Source of the DNA: Hyphomicrobiales bacterium
GTDB lineage: Bacteria; Pseudomonadota; Alphaproteobacteria; Rhizobiales; Rhizobiaceae
Length of the DNA stretch: 64,000 nt
Direction of reading: 5' to 3'
Assembly: GCA_900473805.1 (NCBI GenBank)
Contig: UCMS01000012.1
Span: 163,636-227,635 of the forward strand
The notes below the pieces were generated by a model, which did not search any database, had not been told where the DNA came from, and saw only the letters and a list, made by a program, of their open reading frames with translations. Shown piece after piece: positions 27,223-38,510 of this stretch. How positions within the stretch are numbered: position 1 is the stretch's first letter; the number at the start of each line of letters is the position of its first letter. The translations under genes and the position numbers were made by a program.

Positions 27223-28038
27223 TCAATTCTTGCCGCGATGGGGCGAAGAAAGCGCCCGGTCGCTGTCAGCTGCGATAAAATCGAGGATCTCGATGACCTG
27301 GGGGCAATCCAGATGCTCGTCGCGAATGGCCGCCGCATTGGCCCGGGCGGAGCCCTCGCCTTCGAAGATCTGTTTGAAGGCGCGGCGCACCTGATGGATG
27401 ACCGAACGTTCGATACCGGCTCGGGTCATGCCGACGACATTCAAACCGCCGAGGATGCCGGGATTGCCGTTCAGCATGCCATAGGGAATGACATCGTAGC
27501 TCACGGCGGAAAGGCCCCCAATGAACGCATTGCGGCCGATCCGGGTGAACTGATGCACGGCACAGCCGCCGCTCAGGATAACATGGTCGCCGACCTGCAC
27601 ATGGCCGGCCAGCATGACATTGTTGGACAGGATGATATTGCTGCCGAGGATGCAGTCATGGGCGACATGCGAATTGGCGAGGAAAAGGCAATTGTCGCCG
27701 ACGCGGGTGATCCCGCCGCCGCCGACCGTGCCGCAATTCATCGTGACGCCTTCACGCATGGTGCAGTTCGCCCCGACGATGAGGCGCGAGTCCTCGCCGG
27801 CTTCGTGCAGGCTTTGCGATACGCCACCGATCACGGCCATGGGGAAGATGCGGCTGTTGGCACCGATTTCAGTCAGGCCGGTGACGACTGCATTCGAGAG
27901 GAGTTCGACGCCATCCTTCAGAGTGACGCGCGGGCCGACATGGCAGAACGGACCAATGCGCACGTTCTCACCAATGACGGCGCCGGGTTCGACGACCGCC
28001 ATGGGATGGATCACGGCAGTGGCGGCAATCGTGCTCAT
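27223..28038 (-). CDS. lpxA: Acyl-ACP--UDP-N-acetylglucosamine O-acyltransferase
   Basis: 271-residue left-handed beta-helix enzyme making the first committed step of lipid A synthesis. Hexapeptide repeats run from residue 5 to about 185; the catalytic His is in [11 protein letters not shown] and the C-terminal helical domain is complete. Start overlaps the fabZ stop by four bases. Confidence 0.96.
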   Translation of the reverse strand: MSTIAATAVIHPMAVVEPGAVIGENVRIGPFCHVGPRVTLKDGVELLSNAVVTGLTEIGANSRIFPMAVIGGVSQSLHEAGEDSRLIVGANCTMREGVTMNCGTVGGGGITRVGDNCLFLANSHVAHDCILGSNIILSNNVMLAGHVQVGDHVILSGGCAVHQFTRIGRNAFIGGLSAVSYDVIPYGMLNGNPGILGGLNVVGMTRAGIERSVIHQVRRAFKQIFEGEGSARANAAAIRDEHLDCPQVIEILDFIAADSDRALSSPHRGKN

Positions 28039-28505
28039 TTCGCGTCCTTGCGCATGATCATTGCGCCAATATCGGCTTCTGCCGCCAACTGGCCATCGAC
28101 CTTGGCGTCGCAGTGGAACTTCCAGATATTGCCACGCTGCTTCTGCTTGACGACATGAAACTCAACCCGATCGCCGGGAACGACAGGCTTGCGGAAGCGG
28201 GCATTGTCGATGGTCATGAAGTAGACGAGGTTGCCAGCTTCACCCTGCTTGCGGGCACAGATGGCGCCAGCCGTCTGGGCCATGCCCTCGACGAGCAAAA
28301 CGCCCGGCATGATCGGCGCATCCGGAAAATGGCCGGTGAAATGTGGCTCGTTTGCTGTGACGTTCTTGATGCCGATGGCAGATTCGTCGCCGTCGATCTC
28401 GATGATCTTATCGACGAGCAGGAAGGGGTAGCGATGCGGCAAGAGCTTCATGATCTCGAGGATATCGGCTGATCCGAGTTCGCTCTTGGGGGCGGCGTCA
28501 GTCAT
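28035..28505 (-). CDS. fabZ: 3-hydroxyacyl-ACP dehydratase FabZ
   Basis: 156 residues, hot-dog fold. Catalytic His in [17 protein letters not shown] and Glu in [21 protein letters not shown] is the usual N-terminal motif. Dehydrates 3-hydroxyacyl-ACP in fatty acid synthesis and competes with LpxA/LpxD for hydroxyacyl-ACP, which explains its place between them. ATG 28505 overlaps the lpxD end by eight bases. Confidence 0.96.
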   Translation of the reverse strand: MTDAAPKSELGSADILEIMKLLPHRYPFLLVDKIIEIDGDESAIGIKNVTANEPHFTGHFPDAPIMPGVLLVEGMAQTAGAICARKQGEAGNLVYFMTIDNARFRKPVVPGDRVEFHVVKQKQRGNIWKFHCDAKVDGQLAAEADIGAMIMRKDAK

Positions 28506-29562
28506 TGCTGGCTCCTTTGTCCTTCGCGCGGCTGTCATAGCGGCTCAATGTCTCGGCCACTTCGCGCAGATAATCCTTCAGCGGGCGGGCCGGGACACCG
28601 CCATATTTTTCACCCGGAGGCACATCGGCCAGTACGCCGCTCATCGCAGCAATCTGGACGCCGTCACCAATCTTGATGTGACCGTTGATCCCGGCGGCAC
28701 CGCCGATCATCACGCCATCTCCGATCACGGTGCTGCCGGCAATACCAACCTGGCTGACAATGCCACAATGGCGCCCGATGCGCACGTTGTGGCCGACCTG
28801 AACCAGATTGTCGATCTTGGTCCCCTCACCGATCACCGTATCGTCCATGGTGCCGCGATCGATCGTCGTATTGGCGCCGATCTCGACATGATCCTGAATG
28901 ATGACCCGGCCGACCTGCACGATCTTGAGCATGCCGCGCGGACCCGGCGCATAACCAAACCCGTCCTGTCCGATCCGGGCACCGTTATGGATGATCACAT
29001 TGTTGCCGACTAGCGCGACCTGCACCGTGGCCCCGGCAGCGATCGTGCAATCCCGACCGATCCGAACGCCCGGACCGATCACGGCTCCTGGCCCGATCCG
29101 TGTTCCGCTGCCGATTTCAGCATGTGCACCGATCACCGCCATCGCCTCGACATCCACACCGTCTTCCAGGCGAGCCGTCGGGTCGACATGGGCGGCGGGA
29201 GAGATCTGCGCGGGTTCACTGGTCATCCGGACTGGGCGAAGGCCCTCCGGATGCAACAGCGCTCCAGCAAGGGCAAAGGCCGTCTGCGCGCTTTTCGCCA
29301 AGAGGACCGGGATATGGGCCGGAATGAGCGAAACGAGCGCTTTTTCACAAAAGATCGCCGATGCATTGCAGGTGAGAAGATCGTCGCGATTGCGACGGGA
29401 CAGGATATAGCAGACATCACCGGCCTTGGCTCGGGCGACGGGGGAGACCGATCGTATGATCGTCTCGCCCTGTGCTGCATCCGTCAATTCCGCCCCCGTG
29501 TGCGCTGCAAGCGCAGCCAAGGTCACCCCCGAATGGGGCGGAAAGAAATGATTATGCTCCAT
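28498..29562 (-). CDS. lpxD: UDP-3-O-(3-hydroxyacyl)glucosamine N-acyltransferase
   Basis: 354-residue third lipid A enzyme: N-terminal uridine-binding domain (to about 100), long hexapeptide beta-helix (about 105-320) and C-terminal helix. The catalytic His is expected in the [14 protein letters not shown] region. ATG 29562 is preferred to the TTG two codons upstream because GGAG is then about nine bases away. Follows bamA by 50 bp. Confidence 0.95.
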   Translation of the reverse strand: MEHNHFFPPHSGVTLAALAAHTGAELTDAAQGETIIRSVSPVARAKAGDVCYILSRRNRDDLLTCNASAIFCEKALVSLIPAHIPVLLAKSAQTAFALAGALLHPEGLRPVRMTSEPAQISPAAHVDPTARLEDGVDVEAMAVIGAHAEIGSGTRIGPGAVIGPGVRIGRDCTIAAGATVQVALVGNNVIIHNGARIGQDGFGYAPGPRGMLKIVQVGRVIIQDHVEIGANTTIDRGTMDDTVIGEGTKIDNLVQVGHNVRIGRHCGIVSQVGIAGSTVIGDGVMIGGAAGINGHIKIGDGVQIAAMSGVLADVPPGEKYGGVPARPLKDYLREVAETLSRYDSRAKDKGASND

Positions 29563-29612
29563 CAGCAAACGCTCCAGAACGTCAACCTATCAGCAGTTCT
29601 GGACCGCTCGTC

Positions 29613-31985
29613 TTAGAACTGGTTCGCCATGCTGAACCGGAATTCCTGCGTGTCGTCGAAGTCTTCCTTCGCGACCGGAACCGCATAGTCGAAGCGCAGC
29701 GCACCGAAGGGCGAGTTCCACAGGATGCCGGCGCCGACCGAGGCGCGGATGGACATGCTGGTGCCGACGGCGGAGCCATCATTGGCCAGATCACTGCCGA
29801 ACAGCGTGCCGGCGTCTGCGAAAACTGCACCGCGGAAGCCCAGATCCTGCGGAACCGCAGGCAGCGGGAACGTCGCTTCAGCCGAAGCGGTGAAATAGGT
29901 CGTGCCCCCGATGGAATCCGGCGACCCACCGCCCGTTGGCGACTGGCGCGGACCGATCCCGCTGTTGGCGAAACCGCGGATTTCCTTGCCGCCGATCTTG
30001 AACTGGTCGAAAACGTTCAGGTTGTCGCCGAGTGCAACAACATGACCTGCCGATCCGGCGAGCGAGCCGACAATGTCAAGCTCGTCAGACAGCGTGTAGA
30101 ACATGCGGGCGCGGGCGTAAGCCTTGTAATACTCGGAATCGCCGCCAATACCTGCGTATTCATGCGTGAAGCTGGCGTAAATGCCCTCATGCGGGTTCTG
30201 GCGATCGTCCACCGTGTTGTAGACGATGGAATGACCGAGGATCGACTGCGACCAGGTGCTGCCAGTAATCGCATCAATGTAAGGCTGAGCAACCGTATCG
30301 TCGCCACCGCCTGCCGCACCGTTGGCGCCGAACGCACCATCGTTGATGTAATCGATCTGCTTGTAGGTGTACCGCAGCGTCGTGGCCAGATCTTCCGTGA
30401 TCGGCGCAGTTACGCGGACGGTCGCACCCTGCTCCTCGTAGTCGTATTCCGAATTGCCACTCGTCGAGCTCTTGAAGATGTCGAAGCCCGCGGCAAGACG
30501 GTAACCGAGGAAATAAGGCTCGGTGAAGGAGAAGTTGTAGGTCTGCGTGTCGTCGAAACCACCACCGGCGGCAACGCGGATGAACTGACCGCGGCCGAGG
30601 AAGTTCTTTTCTTCAACAGAGGCTTCCAGAACAATACCGCCATCATCGACGGAGTAGCCGGCACCGATACCGAACGAACCCGTCGGCTGATCCTGCACAT
30701 CGACGACAACCACGACCCGATCCGGCGAGCTGCCGGGCTGCGTGGAGATGTTTACGGCCGAGAAGAAGCCGAGCGCCTCAAGGCGACGCTTGGCGCGCGA
30801 AATGGTTTCCTGGTTGAAGGCATCGCCTTCGGAGATATCGAACTCGCGACGGATGACATAGTCACGCGTGCGGGTGTTGCCGCGCACTTCGATACGCTCA
30901 ACATAGGCGCGTTCGCCCTGGTCGACGAGATAGGTCACGCCAATCGTGTTGGTTTCGAAGTTGCGGTCACCGCGCGGCACGACGCGCGCAAAGGGATAGC
31001 CTGCCGACGAAACACGACGAGAAATGGCTTCCATGGACTTCTGAACGTCGCGGGCGCTGTAGGTATTGCCTTCGCGCGTCTCCAGCAGACCCTGCAGCTG
31101 GGCAGCATCCACACCATCAACCGTCGATTCGACAGTGACGGCGCCGAACTTGTAGCGCTGACCTTCATCGACCGTGATGTTGATCGTGTACTCGTTGCCA
31201 GCCTCGTTCAGGACAGCTTCCGACGAAATGACGCGGAAGTCGGCATAACCGTGGTTGTAGTAGAACTGACGGAGCGACTCTTCGTCTGCACGCAGCTTGT
31301 CTTCGTTGTAGACGTCCTTGCGGGTCAGGAAGGACAGCATGCCCGATTCCTTCGTCTGCAGCACGGATGCGAGACGGCCGTCGGAATAGGCGTTGTTGCC
31401 GCTGAAATTGATGGCGCTGATCTTGGTGCGCTCACCTTCGTTGATCACGAAAGCAAGGTTGACGCGACCTTCGGCAACCGGAACGACCTGGGTCGTCACT
31501 TCGACATCGCTGCGGCCGATTGCAGAATAGGCTTCTTTGATGCGCTGGATGTCGGCGCTGATCAGGCTGTCGCTGTAAGGACCCTGCGGCTGGGTCTGCA
31601 CGATGCCGGTCAGCTTGTCGTCCTTGATCTTGCGGTTGCCGTTGAAGACAACCTGATTGATCAACTGGTTCTCGGCGACCGTCACGACCAGCGTACCGCC
31701 GGATACGGAGATCTGAACATCCGAGAAGAAGCCGGTCGCGTAGAGACGCTTCACGGATTCGTCGATATCGGCATTGGAGAAACTCTTGCCGGGCTGGATC
31801 GAAAGGTTGGAACGGACCGCTTCCGCCCCCACACGCTGGGCACCGCGTACATCAATCCGCTGGATGACAGCAGCCTGAGCCGCAACAGCCGAAGCGATTA
31901 CAGCAACACTTGCGCCCGTAGACACGATACCAGCAGACAGCGCGACCGCCGACACTGCGTTCAAAAATCTTGAACCAGCCTTCAT
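29613..31985 (-). CDS. bamA: Outer membrane protein assembly factor BamA
   Basis: 790-residue Omp85 protein that folds beta-barrels into the outer membrane. Signal peptide near residues 5-35 (AVSAVALSAGIVSTGASVAV), five POTRA domains to about residue 430, then a 16-strand barrel ending in the aromatic terminal residue (RFSMANQF). A typical lid-loop motif IRGFANSGIGPRQ is present. Between bamA and rseP lies a 196-bp gap, so bamA may have its own promoter besides the rseP transcript. Confidence 0.97.
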   Translation of the reverse strand: MKAGSRFLNAVSAVALSAGIVSTGASVAVIASAVAAQAAVIQRIDVRGAQRVGAEAVRSNLSIQPGKSFSNADIDESVKRLYATGFFSDVQISVSGGTLVVTVAENQLINQVVFNGNRKIKDDKLTGIVQTQPQGPYSDSLISADIQRIKEAYSAIGRSDVEVTTQVVPVAEGRVNLAFVINEGERTKISAINFSGNNAYSDGRLASVLQTKESGMLSFLTRKDVYNEDKLRADEESLRQFYYNHGYADFRVISSEAVLNEAGNEYTINITVDEGQRYKFGAVTVESTVDGVDAAQLQGLLETREGNTYSARDVQKSMEAISRRVSSAGYPFARVVPRGDRNFETNTIGVTYLVDQGERAYVERIEVRGNTRTRDYVIRREFDISEGDAFNQETISRAKRRLEALGFFSAVNISTQPGSSPDRVVVVVDVQDQPTGSFGIGAGYSVDDGGIVLEASVEEKNFLGRGQFIRVAAGGGFDDTQTYNFSFTEPYFLGYRLAAGFDIFKSSTSGNSEYDYEEQGATVRVTAPITEDLATTLRYTYKQIDYINDGAFGANGAAGGGDDTVAQPYIDAITGSTWSQSILGHSIVYNTVDDRQNPHEGIYASFTHEYAGIGGDSEYYKAYARARMFYTLSDELDIVGSLAGSAGHVVALGDNLNVFDQFKIGGKEIRGFANSGIGPRQSPTGGGSPDSIGGTTYFTASAEATFPLPAVPQDLGFRGAVFADAGTLFGSDLANDGSAVGTSMSIRASVGAGILWNSPFGALRFDYAVPVAKEDFDDTQEFRFSMANQF

Positions 31986-32181
31986 GTGTGTACTTTACCT
32001 TCTTCAATTGCCCCGCAGTCGTAACCCCCGACTCCGGCCCGTTTGTGGTTTTAGCGGGTTTTACCCTACAAGCAAGACTGCGCGTTAATTTCTGTTTACT
32101 TCATTTGAATCCGTGACCCAATCGCCACTATCAATTTGAAACATCGTAAACAAATCCTTCCGCCGCATGCAAGGCCGACGC

Positions 32182-33306
32182 TCAGCCTATCAACCGGCTG
32201 ATGTCGTTCCAGGTGGCAAACACCATCAGGGATAGGATCATCGCGAGACCGATACGGAATGCAACCTCCTGCGCCCCCTGACCCATCGGCCTCCCGCGCA
32301 CTGCTTCAATCGCGTAGAGAACGAGATGGCCGCCGTCAAGGACCGGAACTGGCATCAAATTCAAAAGCCCCAGCGAAACCGAAAGAACCGCTGCCAGATT
32401 TAACAGAGCGATAATGCCGAGCGTCGCCATTTCACCCGAGGCCTGGACAACACGTACCGGACCACCGAGCTGGTCTGCGTTCATGCGGCCGGCGATCATG
32501 TTGCCGATATAGTCGAATGTACCGGTGACGATATGCCCGGTCTGGCGAACGCCTTCCCAAACGGCCTGCATCGGTGAGAGCTCGACGATGCGGAAGTTCC
32601 CTGCCTTCTGATCGGTGATGATGCCGATCTGCCCAACTTCCATTGAGTTGCCGAACCGGTCCGTCGTCACAGCGCGCTTGGGAACGACGGGAAAATCCAT
32701 CTCCTGGCCGGCACGACGTACGGTAACGGTGACAGGGACTTCCGGCCGCATGGTGATGTATCGAACGACATCGTCGAAGGTCTCGATGCTCCGGCCGTCG
32801 AGTGCGATCAGCACGTCGCCACGCTCAATCCCAGCAACCTCCGCTGCGCTGCCCTGTTTCAAGTCAGCGACAACAGGATCCGAAACCGGCTTGCCCATTG
32901 TCCCGAACATGACGGCGAAGATGACGATGGCGAGGAGAAAGTTGGCGATCGGACCTGCGGCAACAGTCACCGCACGTTTCCACAACTTGGCGCCGTTCAA
33001 GGTCTGCGCCTTTTCCGCCTCGCTCAGCTCCTCGATAGCGCTTCCGTCCGGCATGCTGGCTGCATCGGCATCGCCGAAGAAACGTACATAGCCACCGAGC
33101 GGGATAGCCGAGACTTTCCAGCGAGTTCCGTGCCGATCGGTGAAGCCGACGAGTTCGGGACCGAAGCCGACGGAGAAGGCAAGCACCCGAATTCCGGACA
33201 ATCTGCCAGCGAGATAGTGGCCCATCTCATGGATAAAGACGAGCAGCGACAGGATGAGGATATAGGGCAGAATATACCCGCCGAGAAAGCCGAGGACTGC
33301 GCTCAT
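32182..33306 (-). CDS. rseP: Site-2 zinc metalloprotease RseP
   Basis: 374-residue intramembrane protease. Zinc-binding HEMGH in the first helix, PDZ domain in the middle (ADLKQGSAAEVAGIERGDVLIALDG) and the LDGGHL metal ligand in the C-terminal membrane part; about four transmembrane helices. Cleaves anti-sigma factors or signal peptides; the classic RseA target is absent in alphaproteobacteria, so substrates differ. ATG 33306 gives MSAVLGFLGG, the usual start. Confidence 0.95.
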   Translation of the reverse strand: MSAVLGFLGGYILPYILILSLLVFIHEMGHYLAGRLSGIRVLAFSVGFGPELVGFTDRHGTRWKVSAIPLGGYVRFFGDADAASMPDGSAIEELSEAEKAQTLNGAKLWKRAVTVAAGPIANFLLAIVIFAVMFGTMGKPVSDPVVADLKQGSAAEVAGIERGDVLIALDGRSIETFDDVVRYITMRPEVPVTVTVRRAGQEMDFPVVPKRAVTTDRFGNSMEVGQIGIITDQKAGNFRIVELSPMQAVWEGVRQTGHIVTGTFDYIGNMIAGRMNADQLGGPVRVVQASGEMATLGIIALLNLAAVLSVSLGLLNLMPVPVLDGGHLVLYAIEAVRGRPMGQGAQEVAFRIGLAMILSLMVFATWNDISRLIG

Positions 33307-33366
33307 GTGATCCGTCTTCCCTATCAATCTATCGCCGCGGCATGGCTGCGCCGCCTGCCCTCCCGA

Positions 33367-34212
33367 TCACAGACCGAAGAGGAAGGCCCCCATCGATACC
33401 ACGGACCGGCTTGCGCCCGCAGAAAAACCTATCGCCATGAAGAATGCGGCAAAACAGGCGAATACAAGGCCGTCAACCCGATCCATGACGCCGCCATGCC
33501 CCGGAATGAGGTTGCTTGAATCCTTCACGCCGAAACGACGCTTGATGAAGGATTCGAAAAGGTCACCGATCTGGCTTGATATCGACAGCGCCAGCGCCAC
33601 AGCGACCGTCCAGAGGCCGACATCCTGAAAATGCGCCATGACGACCAGATAGCCGCCAACGACACCGGCAACCGTACCGCCAACAGCACCGGACCAGGTC
33701 TTGCCGGGCGAAATGCGGGGCGCAAGTTTCGGCCCGCCGATCGCGCGGCCGACGAAATAGGCAAGAATATCGGTTGCCCAGACGATGACGAAAACGAACA
33801 GCATGGCGATCAAGCCGAGCGAATCGTCACCGCGAATGGCGGCGAGCGAAATCGCACTCAGGCCCGCATAGAAGAGCCCGCCCGGATGCCACCAGCTCAC
33901 CCGGCGCAACAGCGCGGGAATGGCCGCCGTAATCGAAAGGCCGGCGAAGAGCGGGACGGTGAAATCGGCAGAACCGAAGAGCATGTTGAGGCTGACAAGC
34001 CCCATCGAGAGCCAGCCAAAGGAATTCGACCGCAAGCTCGTTTCGGCGAGCCGTGTCATTCTGGACCACTCGTAGTAGACCAACAGGCCTATGCCGGCGG
34101 CCAGCAGCCGAAAGGCAATGCCTCCAGCCCAGGTTGCTGCCAGCACGACGATTACCATGACGATCGCCGAATAGATCCGCAGTTGCAGCTCGCGCGAGAT
34201 CGACAGCGTCAT
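33367..34212 (-). CDS. cdsA: Phosphatidate cytidylyltransferase
   Basis: 281-residue multi-pass membrane enzyme making CDP-diacylglycerol from phosphatidate and CTP. The family signature near the C-terminus is seen as [21 protein letters not shown]; the upstream [20 protein letters not shown] motif is also intact. Start overlaps the uppS stop by four bases. Confidence 0.95.
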   Translation of the reverse strand: MTLSISRELQLRIYSAIVMVIVVLAATWAGGIAFRLLAAGIGLLVYYEWSRMTRLAETSLRSNSFGWLSMGLVSLNMLFGSADFTVPLFAGLSITAAIPALLRRVSWWHPGGLFYAGLSAISLAAIRGDDSLGLIAMLFVFVIVWATDILAYFVGRAIGGPKLAPRISPGKTWSGAVGGTVAGVVGGYLVVMAHFQDVGLWTVAVALALSISSQIGDLFESFIKRRFGVKDSSNLIPGHGGVMDRVDGLVFACFAAFFMAIGFSAGASRSVVSMGAFLFGL

Positions 34213-34952
34213 GAGCCGACCGCCACGACTTTCGAGGACAGCCCCCCGAAACGGCGGTCGCGGGCGGCATAGCGCTCCAGCACCGCGTCAAAAACAGCGG
34301 GGGTGAAATCCGGCCAGAAGTCAGGCACGAACATCAGCTCGGCATAGGCCGACTGCCACAGCAGGAAGTTGGACAGACGCTCCTCGCCGCTCGTGCGGAT
34401 GACCAAATCGGGATCCGGAATACCCGCCGTGTCGAGGCTGTCGTTGAGCTTCTGTGCATCGATCTGGCGCGGATCGAGACGGCCTGCCGCGACCTCGAGT
34501 GCAAGACGGGCCGCAGCACGGGCGATTTCATCACGGGAGCCGTAGTTGAAGGCGATGACAAGGGTCATGCCGGCATTTTCGGCCGTCCGCTCCTCGGCTT
34601 CAACGAGCAGCGAACGGATGTCCTCCCGGAGATTGACCCTGTCGCCGATGATGCGAATGCGGACAGCCGCCTGGTGCAAATCGGCGAGATCCCGGCGGAT
34701 GAAGGCTTTCAACAAGCCGAAAAGTTCGTTGACTTCGGCTTCCGGGCGACGCCAGTTCTCCGAAGAGAAGGCGAAGAGCGTGAGGAAGGCGACGCCGGCT
34801 TCGCGGGCCGCCTTCACGGTCTCGCGGACCGTCTCGACGCCCTTGCGGTGGCCGAAGGTCCGCGGCAGTCCCCGTGCATTCGCCCAGCGACCGTTTCCGT
34901 CCATGATAATCGCAACATGCTGCGGTACGATGCGCTGTGGTGCTCTCGACAT
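34209..34952 (-). CDS. uppS: Undecaprenyl (isoprenyl) diphosphate synthase
   Basis: 247 residues, cis-prenyltransferase making the C55 lipid carrier for peptidoglycan and O-antigen. Conserved MDGNGRWA with the catalytic Asp, [16 protein letters not shown] and the C-terminal [23 protein letters not shown] 34952 (MSRAPQR) chosen over the upstream MPPGPEP extension. Overlaps cdsA. Confidence 0.96.
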   Translation of the reverse strand: MSRAPQRIVPQHVAIIMDGNGRWANARGLPRTFGHRKGVETVRETVKAAREAGVAFLTLFAFSSENWRRPEAEVNELFGLLKAFIRRDLADLHQAAVRIRIIGDRVNLREDIRSLLVEAEERTAENAGMTLVIAFNYGSRDEIARAAARLALEVAAGRLDPRQIDAQKLNDSLDTAGIPDPDLVIRTSGEERLSNFLLWQSAYAELMFVPDFWPDFTPAVFDAVLERYAARDRRFGGLSSKVVAVGS

Positions 34953-35002
34953 GGGCTCCGGTCCGGGCGGCAAGGGAAAAGGTCTAAACGAACGACTCTC
35001 GC

Positions 35003-35563
35003 TTAAACCTGCATGATTTCCTTTTCCTTGTCGGCGAGCAAGCGATCGACGTCGACAATCGTGTCATCCGTCATCTTTTGAACCTTATCCGACAGAGAAC
35101 GGCTGTCATCCTGGCTGATGGAGCCATCCTTTTCGCCCTTTTTAAGGCTGTCCATGCCGTCGCGGCGTACGTGCCGAATCGCCACTTTCGCCTTTTCCGC
35201 ATATTCATGGGCGATCTTTACCAGCGACTTGCGGCGCTCCTCGTTGAGTTCCGGAAGCGGGATACGCAGGTTCTGGCCGTCCATGATCGGGTTGAGGCCG
35301 AGATTCGCTTCGCGGATCGCCCGGTCGACGGCATTCACCATCGACTTGTCCCAGATCGAAACACCGAGCATGCGAGGTTCCGGAACCGTGACGTTCGCCA
35401 CCTGGTTCAGCGGCACGCGCGACCCGTAAGCCTCGACCATGACCGGGTCCAGAATATTGGCCGAGGCGCGGCCGGTGCGCAGCGACGCGATGTCGTTCTT
35501 GAAAGCATTGATCGCGCCGTCCATGCGGCGCTTGATGTCGTTGAGATCAACCCCTGCGGTCAT
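35003..35563 (-). CDS. frr: Ribosome recycling factor
   Basis: 186 residues, splits the post-termination ribosome together with EF-G. Tight three-helix bundle with [31 protein letters not shown] and [15 protein letters not shown] as family motifs. Start is a double ATG; the second (35563) is used, with GGAG a few bases upstream. Confidence 0.97.
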   Translation of the reverse strand: MTAGVDLNDIKRRMDGAINAFKNDIASLRTGRASANILDPVMVEAYGSRVPLNQVANVTVPEPRMLGVSIWDKSMVNAVDRAIREANLGLNPIMDGQNLRIPLPELNEERRKSLVKIAHEYAEKAKVAIRHVRRDGMDSLKKGEKDGSISQDDSRSLSDKVQKMTDDTIVDVDRLLADKEKEIMQV

Positions 35564-35623
35564 CATGGTTCTCCCATTGCTGGTTCAGCCGGCAGCCCTT
35601 CAAGGGCGCCCATGGTTGTTGGA

Positions 35624-36346
35624 TCAGTTGTCGGTGACGATGGTCATGCGACCGGCGCCAGAGAGGATTTCCCCGAAACCACCTTTCTCGTGGATCGAGA
35701 AGACGATGATTGGAATGTGGTTTTCGCGCGCGAGCGCGACGGCAGCGACATCCATCACGGCAAGACCCTTCTGAAGAACCTCGTCGTGGGTCAGCCTATC
35801 GAAGCGGGTCGCGGTCGGATCCTTTTTGGGATCCGCGGAATAGATGCCGTCGACCTGTGTGCCCTTGAAGATCGCCTGAGCGCCGATTTCGGCGGCGCGC
35901 AGGGCCGCAGCGGAATCGGTCGTGAAGAACGGGTTGCCGGTGCCGCCGGCGAAGATTACCACCCTGCCCTGCGCCAGATGGTGCAAGGCAGCGCGCTGCG
36001 AGAAGCTCTCGCAGATTTCGGGCATGGCGATCGCCGAAAGGACGACCGTATCGATGTCGAGCTTGCGCAGAGAGGTGGCGAGTGCAAGGGCGTTGATGAC
36101 GGTTGCCAGCATGCCCATGTGGTCACCGGTGACGCGATCACCGCCCTTGGACGCCACCGCCACGCCGCGGAAGATGTTGCCACCACCGACGACAACCCCG
36201 ACCTCAACGCCCATCCGGCGCGCTTCGGCAATATCACCGGCAATCCGGTCGGCCACAGCGACGTCGATCCCGAAGCCCTGGCTTCCCATAAGGGCTTCAC
36301 CGGAAGCCTTGAGGAGAACGCGTGTGAACAATGGCTTGGCGGTCAT
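35624..36346 (-). CDS. pyrH: Uridylate kinase
   Basis: 240-residue UMP kinase, hexameric in bacteria. Motifs LLKASGEALMG at the start, VGGGNIFRG, and VIFAGGTGNPFFTTDSAAALRA. ATG 36346 follows GGAGCACCC; the longer frame would add six residues. Lies between tsf and frr in the usual order. Confidence 0.97.
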   Translation of the reverse strand: MTAKPLFTRVLLKASGEALMGSQGFGIDVAVADRIAGDIAEARRMGVEVGVVVGGGNIFRGVAVASKGGDRVTGDHMGMLATVINALALATSLRKLDIDTVVLSAIAMPEICESFSQRAALHHLAQGRVVIFAGGTGNPFFTTDSAAALRAAEIGAQAIFKGTQVDGIYSADPKKDPTATRFDRLTHDEVLQKGLAVMDVAAVALARENHIPIIVFSIHEKGGFGEILSGAGRMTIVTDN

Positions 36347-36438
36347 GGGTGCTCCCGTATTCAATTCAGTGCCGGATACACGAAGGGCATCGCGTTGTCA
36401 CGCGATGCCCGATGTTTTCCCTTGAAAGGATAAGGAGA

Positions 36439-37365
36439 TCAGCCCTTGGCAGCTGCTGCGACTTCAGCAGCGAAGTCGCTCTCTTCCTTCTCGATGCCTT
36501 CGCCGAGCAGCAGGCGAGCCATGCCGGTCACTTCGATCGGGGCGCCAGCTTCCTTTTCAGCGGCCTTGATGGCGTCGCCGACAGTCTGGTCCGGATTGAT
36601 GACGAAGGCCTGCGAGAGAAGGGCGACTTCCTCGAAGAACTTGCGCATGCGGCCTTCGACCATCTTTTCGATGATGTTGTCCGGCTTGCCCGAGGCGCGC
36701 GACTGTTCGATGAAGACGTTGCGCTCGCGCTCGGCGACGGCGGCATCGACTTCTTCCGAACGGATAGCGAGCGGGTTGGTCGCTGCGATGTGCATGGCAA
36801 CCTGGCGGCCGATGGCGGACAGAACGTCCTTGTTGCCGGTCGACTTCAGGGCGACGAGAACGCCGAGCTTGCCGAGGCCGTCGGAGACGCCGTTGTGGAT
36901 GTAGGTTGCGACAACGCCGTCTTCGACCGACAGCAGGGCTGCGCGGCGGAGCGTCATGTTTTCGCCGATATGGGCGATCGCGTCCTTGATCGTGTCGGCA
37001 ACCGACTTGCCGCTGGCCGGATAGGTGGCGGCTGCAATGGCGTCAACCGAACCGTCGGTGGTCAGCGCAACAGACGCCACGCCGCGAACGAGGTCCTGGA
37101 AGGCGTCGTTACGGGCAACGAAGTCGGTTTCCGAGTTGACTTCAACGACGACAGCCTTGGTGCCGGCGCCGGCGATGCCGATCAGGCCTTCGGCTGCGGT
37201 GCGGCCCGACTTCTTGTCAGCCTTGGCGATACCCTTGGCGCGCAGCCAGTCGATGGCGGCTTCGATGTCACCATTGGTCTCGGTGAGAGCCTTCTTGCAA
37301 TCCATCATGCCTGCGCCGGACTTCTCGCGCAGTTCCTTAACCAGTGCTGCAGTGATTTCAGCCAT
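36439..37365 (-). CDS. tsf: Elongation factor Ts
   Basis: 308-residue nucleotide-exchange factor for EF-Tu. [18 protein letters not shown] and [14 protein letters not shown] are the standard signatures, followed by two core subdomains and the C-terminal module. Separated from rpsB by 251 bp that contain a large hairpin, unlike the short gap in many bacteria. Confidence 0.97.
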   Translation of the reverse strand: MAEITAALVKELREKSGAGMMDCKKALTETNGDIEAAIDWLRAKGIAKADKKSGRTAAEGLIGIAGAGTKAVVVEVNSETDFVARNDAFQDLVRGVASVALTTDGSVDAIAAATYPASGKSVADTIKDAIAHIGENMTLRRAALLSVEDGVVATYIHNGVSDGLGKLGVLVALKSTGNKDVLSAIGRQVAMHIAATNPLAIRSEEVDAAVAERERNVFIEQSRASGKPDNIIEKMVEGRMRKFFEEVALLSQAFVINPDQTVGDAIKAAEKEAGAPIEVTGMARLLLGEGIEKEESDFAAEVAAAAKG

Positions 37366-37534
37366 TGTGTGCCTCTTTGTCTGTTCAAGCGATGCGCCAG
37401 ACGATCGTGATCCCGGAGCATGCTGTTTGGGGGACGAAATGTACCCGGAAGTGTGACAACGTGATGAAGCAGGTCACCACGAAAACCTTGAACGCATTCA
37501 GGACCGTATCTCGAACAGGTCACCGGAATTGCGA

Positions 37535-37569
37535 GGCCGCCCGAGGCTCAAGCGAGCGTCCGGGCGGCC
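37535..37569 (-). other. GC-rich hairpin in the rpsB-tsf gap
   Basis: Nine-base arms GGCCGCCCG / CGGGCGGCC with a 17-base loop, 48 bases after the rpsB stop. No U-tract on the minus strand; it could attenuate, process or stabilise the rpsB end relative to tsf. Confidence 0.5.
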
Positions 37570-37616
37570 GTATCCCTTGACGGGTGCGGCGGATCAGATC
37601 CGCCGCGTTCGAAGCA

Positions 37617-38384
37617 TCAAGCTTCGGCTTCGGTTTCGAGAGCCGGCTCGATCGGAGCTTCGGCAGATGCGCCGATGTCACGACCGGAAGAGCCCTGCTG
37701 GCGAGCGATGCCGTCGATGGCAGCGCGCGAGATCAGATCGCAGTACAGCGAAATCGCGCGCGAAGCGTCGTCGTTACCCGGGATCGGATAGTCGATCAGG
37801 TCGGGATCGCAGTTCGAGTCGATGACAGCAACAACCGGGATGCCGAGGCGCTTGGCTTCGTCGATCGCGATCTTTTCCTTGTTGGTGTCGATGATGAACA
37901 TCAGGTCAGGAACGCCGCCCATGTCACGGATACCGCCGAGGGCCTTGTCGAGCTTTTCGCGCTCGCGCTCAAGGTTCAGACGCTCCTTCTTCGAGTAGCC
38001 AGAAGCTTCCGAAGCAAGGATTTCGTCGAGCTTGCGCAGGCGAGCGATCGAGTTCGAAATGGTCTTCCAGTTGGTCATCATACCGCCGAGCCAGCGGGAG
38101 TTGACGTAGTACTGGGCCGAACGCTTGGCGCTGTCAGCGATGATTTCCGAAGCCTGGCGCTTGGTGCCGACGAACAGGACGCGACCGCCACGAGCAACGG
38201 TGTCGGACACGACCTGAAGGGCGCGCGACAGCATCGGTACGGTCTGAGCCAGGTCGATGATGTGAATGTTGTTACGATCGCCGAAGATGTACGGCTTCAT
38301 CTTCGGGTTCCAGCGGTGCGTCTGGTGACCGAAGTGAACGCCAGCTTCCAAGAGCTGACGCATGCTGAAATCAGGCAATGCCAT
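37617..38384 (-). CDS. rpsB: 30S ribosomal protein S2
   Basis: 255 residues. Conserved [48 protein letters not shown] and the C-terminal [21 protein letters not shown]. The last 30 residues form an acidic Ala/Glu tail. ATG 38384 follows AAGGAGA closely. Preceded by a leader of about 120 bases with hairpins and a CTTGAT-N17-GTATGG promoter. Confidence 0.97.
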   Translation of the reverse strand: MALPDFSMRQLLEAGVHFGHQTHRWNPKMKPYIFGDRNNIHIIDLAQTVPMLSRALQVVSDTVARGGRVLFVGTKRQASEIIADSAKRSAQYYVNSRWLGGMMTNWKTISNSIARLRKLDEILASEASGYSKKERLNLEREREKLDKALGGIRDMGGVPDLMFIIDTNKEKIAIDEAKRLGIPVVAVIDSNCDPDLIDYPIPGNDDASRAISLYCDLISRAAIDGIARQQGSSGRDIGASAEAPIEPALETEAEA

Positions 38385-38426
38385 GCCTTTGTCTCCTTTT
38401 CCGGTTGAACCCCCGCGAAGCAAACA

Positions 38427-38445
38427 GCACCCCTTGCGGGGATGC
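38427..38445 (-). other. GNRA-loop hairpin in the rpsB leader
   Basis: On the mRNA strand GCA-bulged T-CCCC, tetraloop GCAA, GGGGTGC. It lies about 42 bases before the rpsB start. A second way of folding pairs CCCCGC with GCGGGG (38411-38441), and another hairpin (TTCAGG/CCTGAA) lies at 38460-38478. Alternative structures are what a leader autoregulated by S2 would look like, but this is inference. Confidence 0.45.
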
Positions 38446-38510
38446 CACCGGGCGGAAAATTCAGGATTTCTCCCTGAACCTCCCAAGCTTCGCGTGTGGA
38501 ATGATGCGGC

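Noticed and set aside
29472..31973. 833-codon open frame antisense to bamA
   Set aside because: High GC with G/C third positions keeps the opposite frame open; the product has no family features while bamA is complete and certain.
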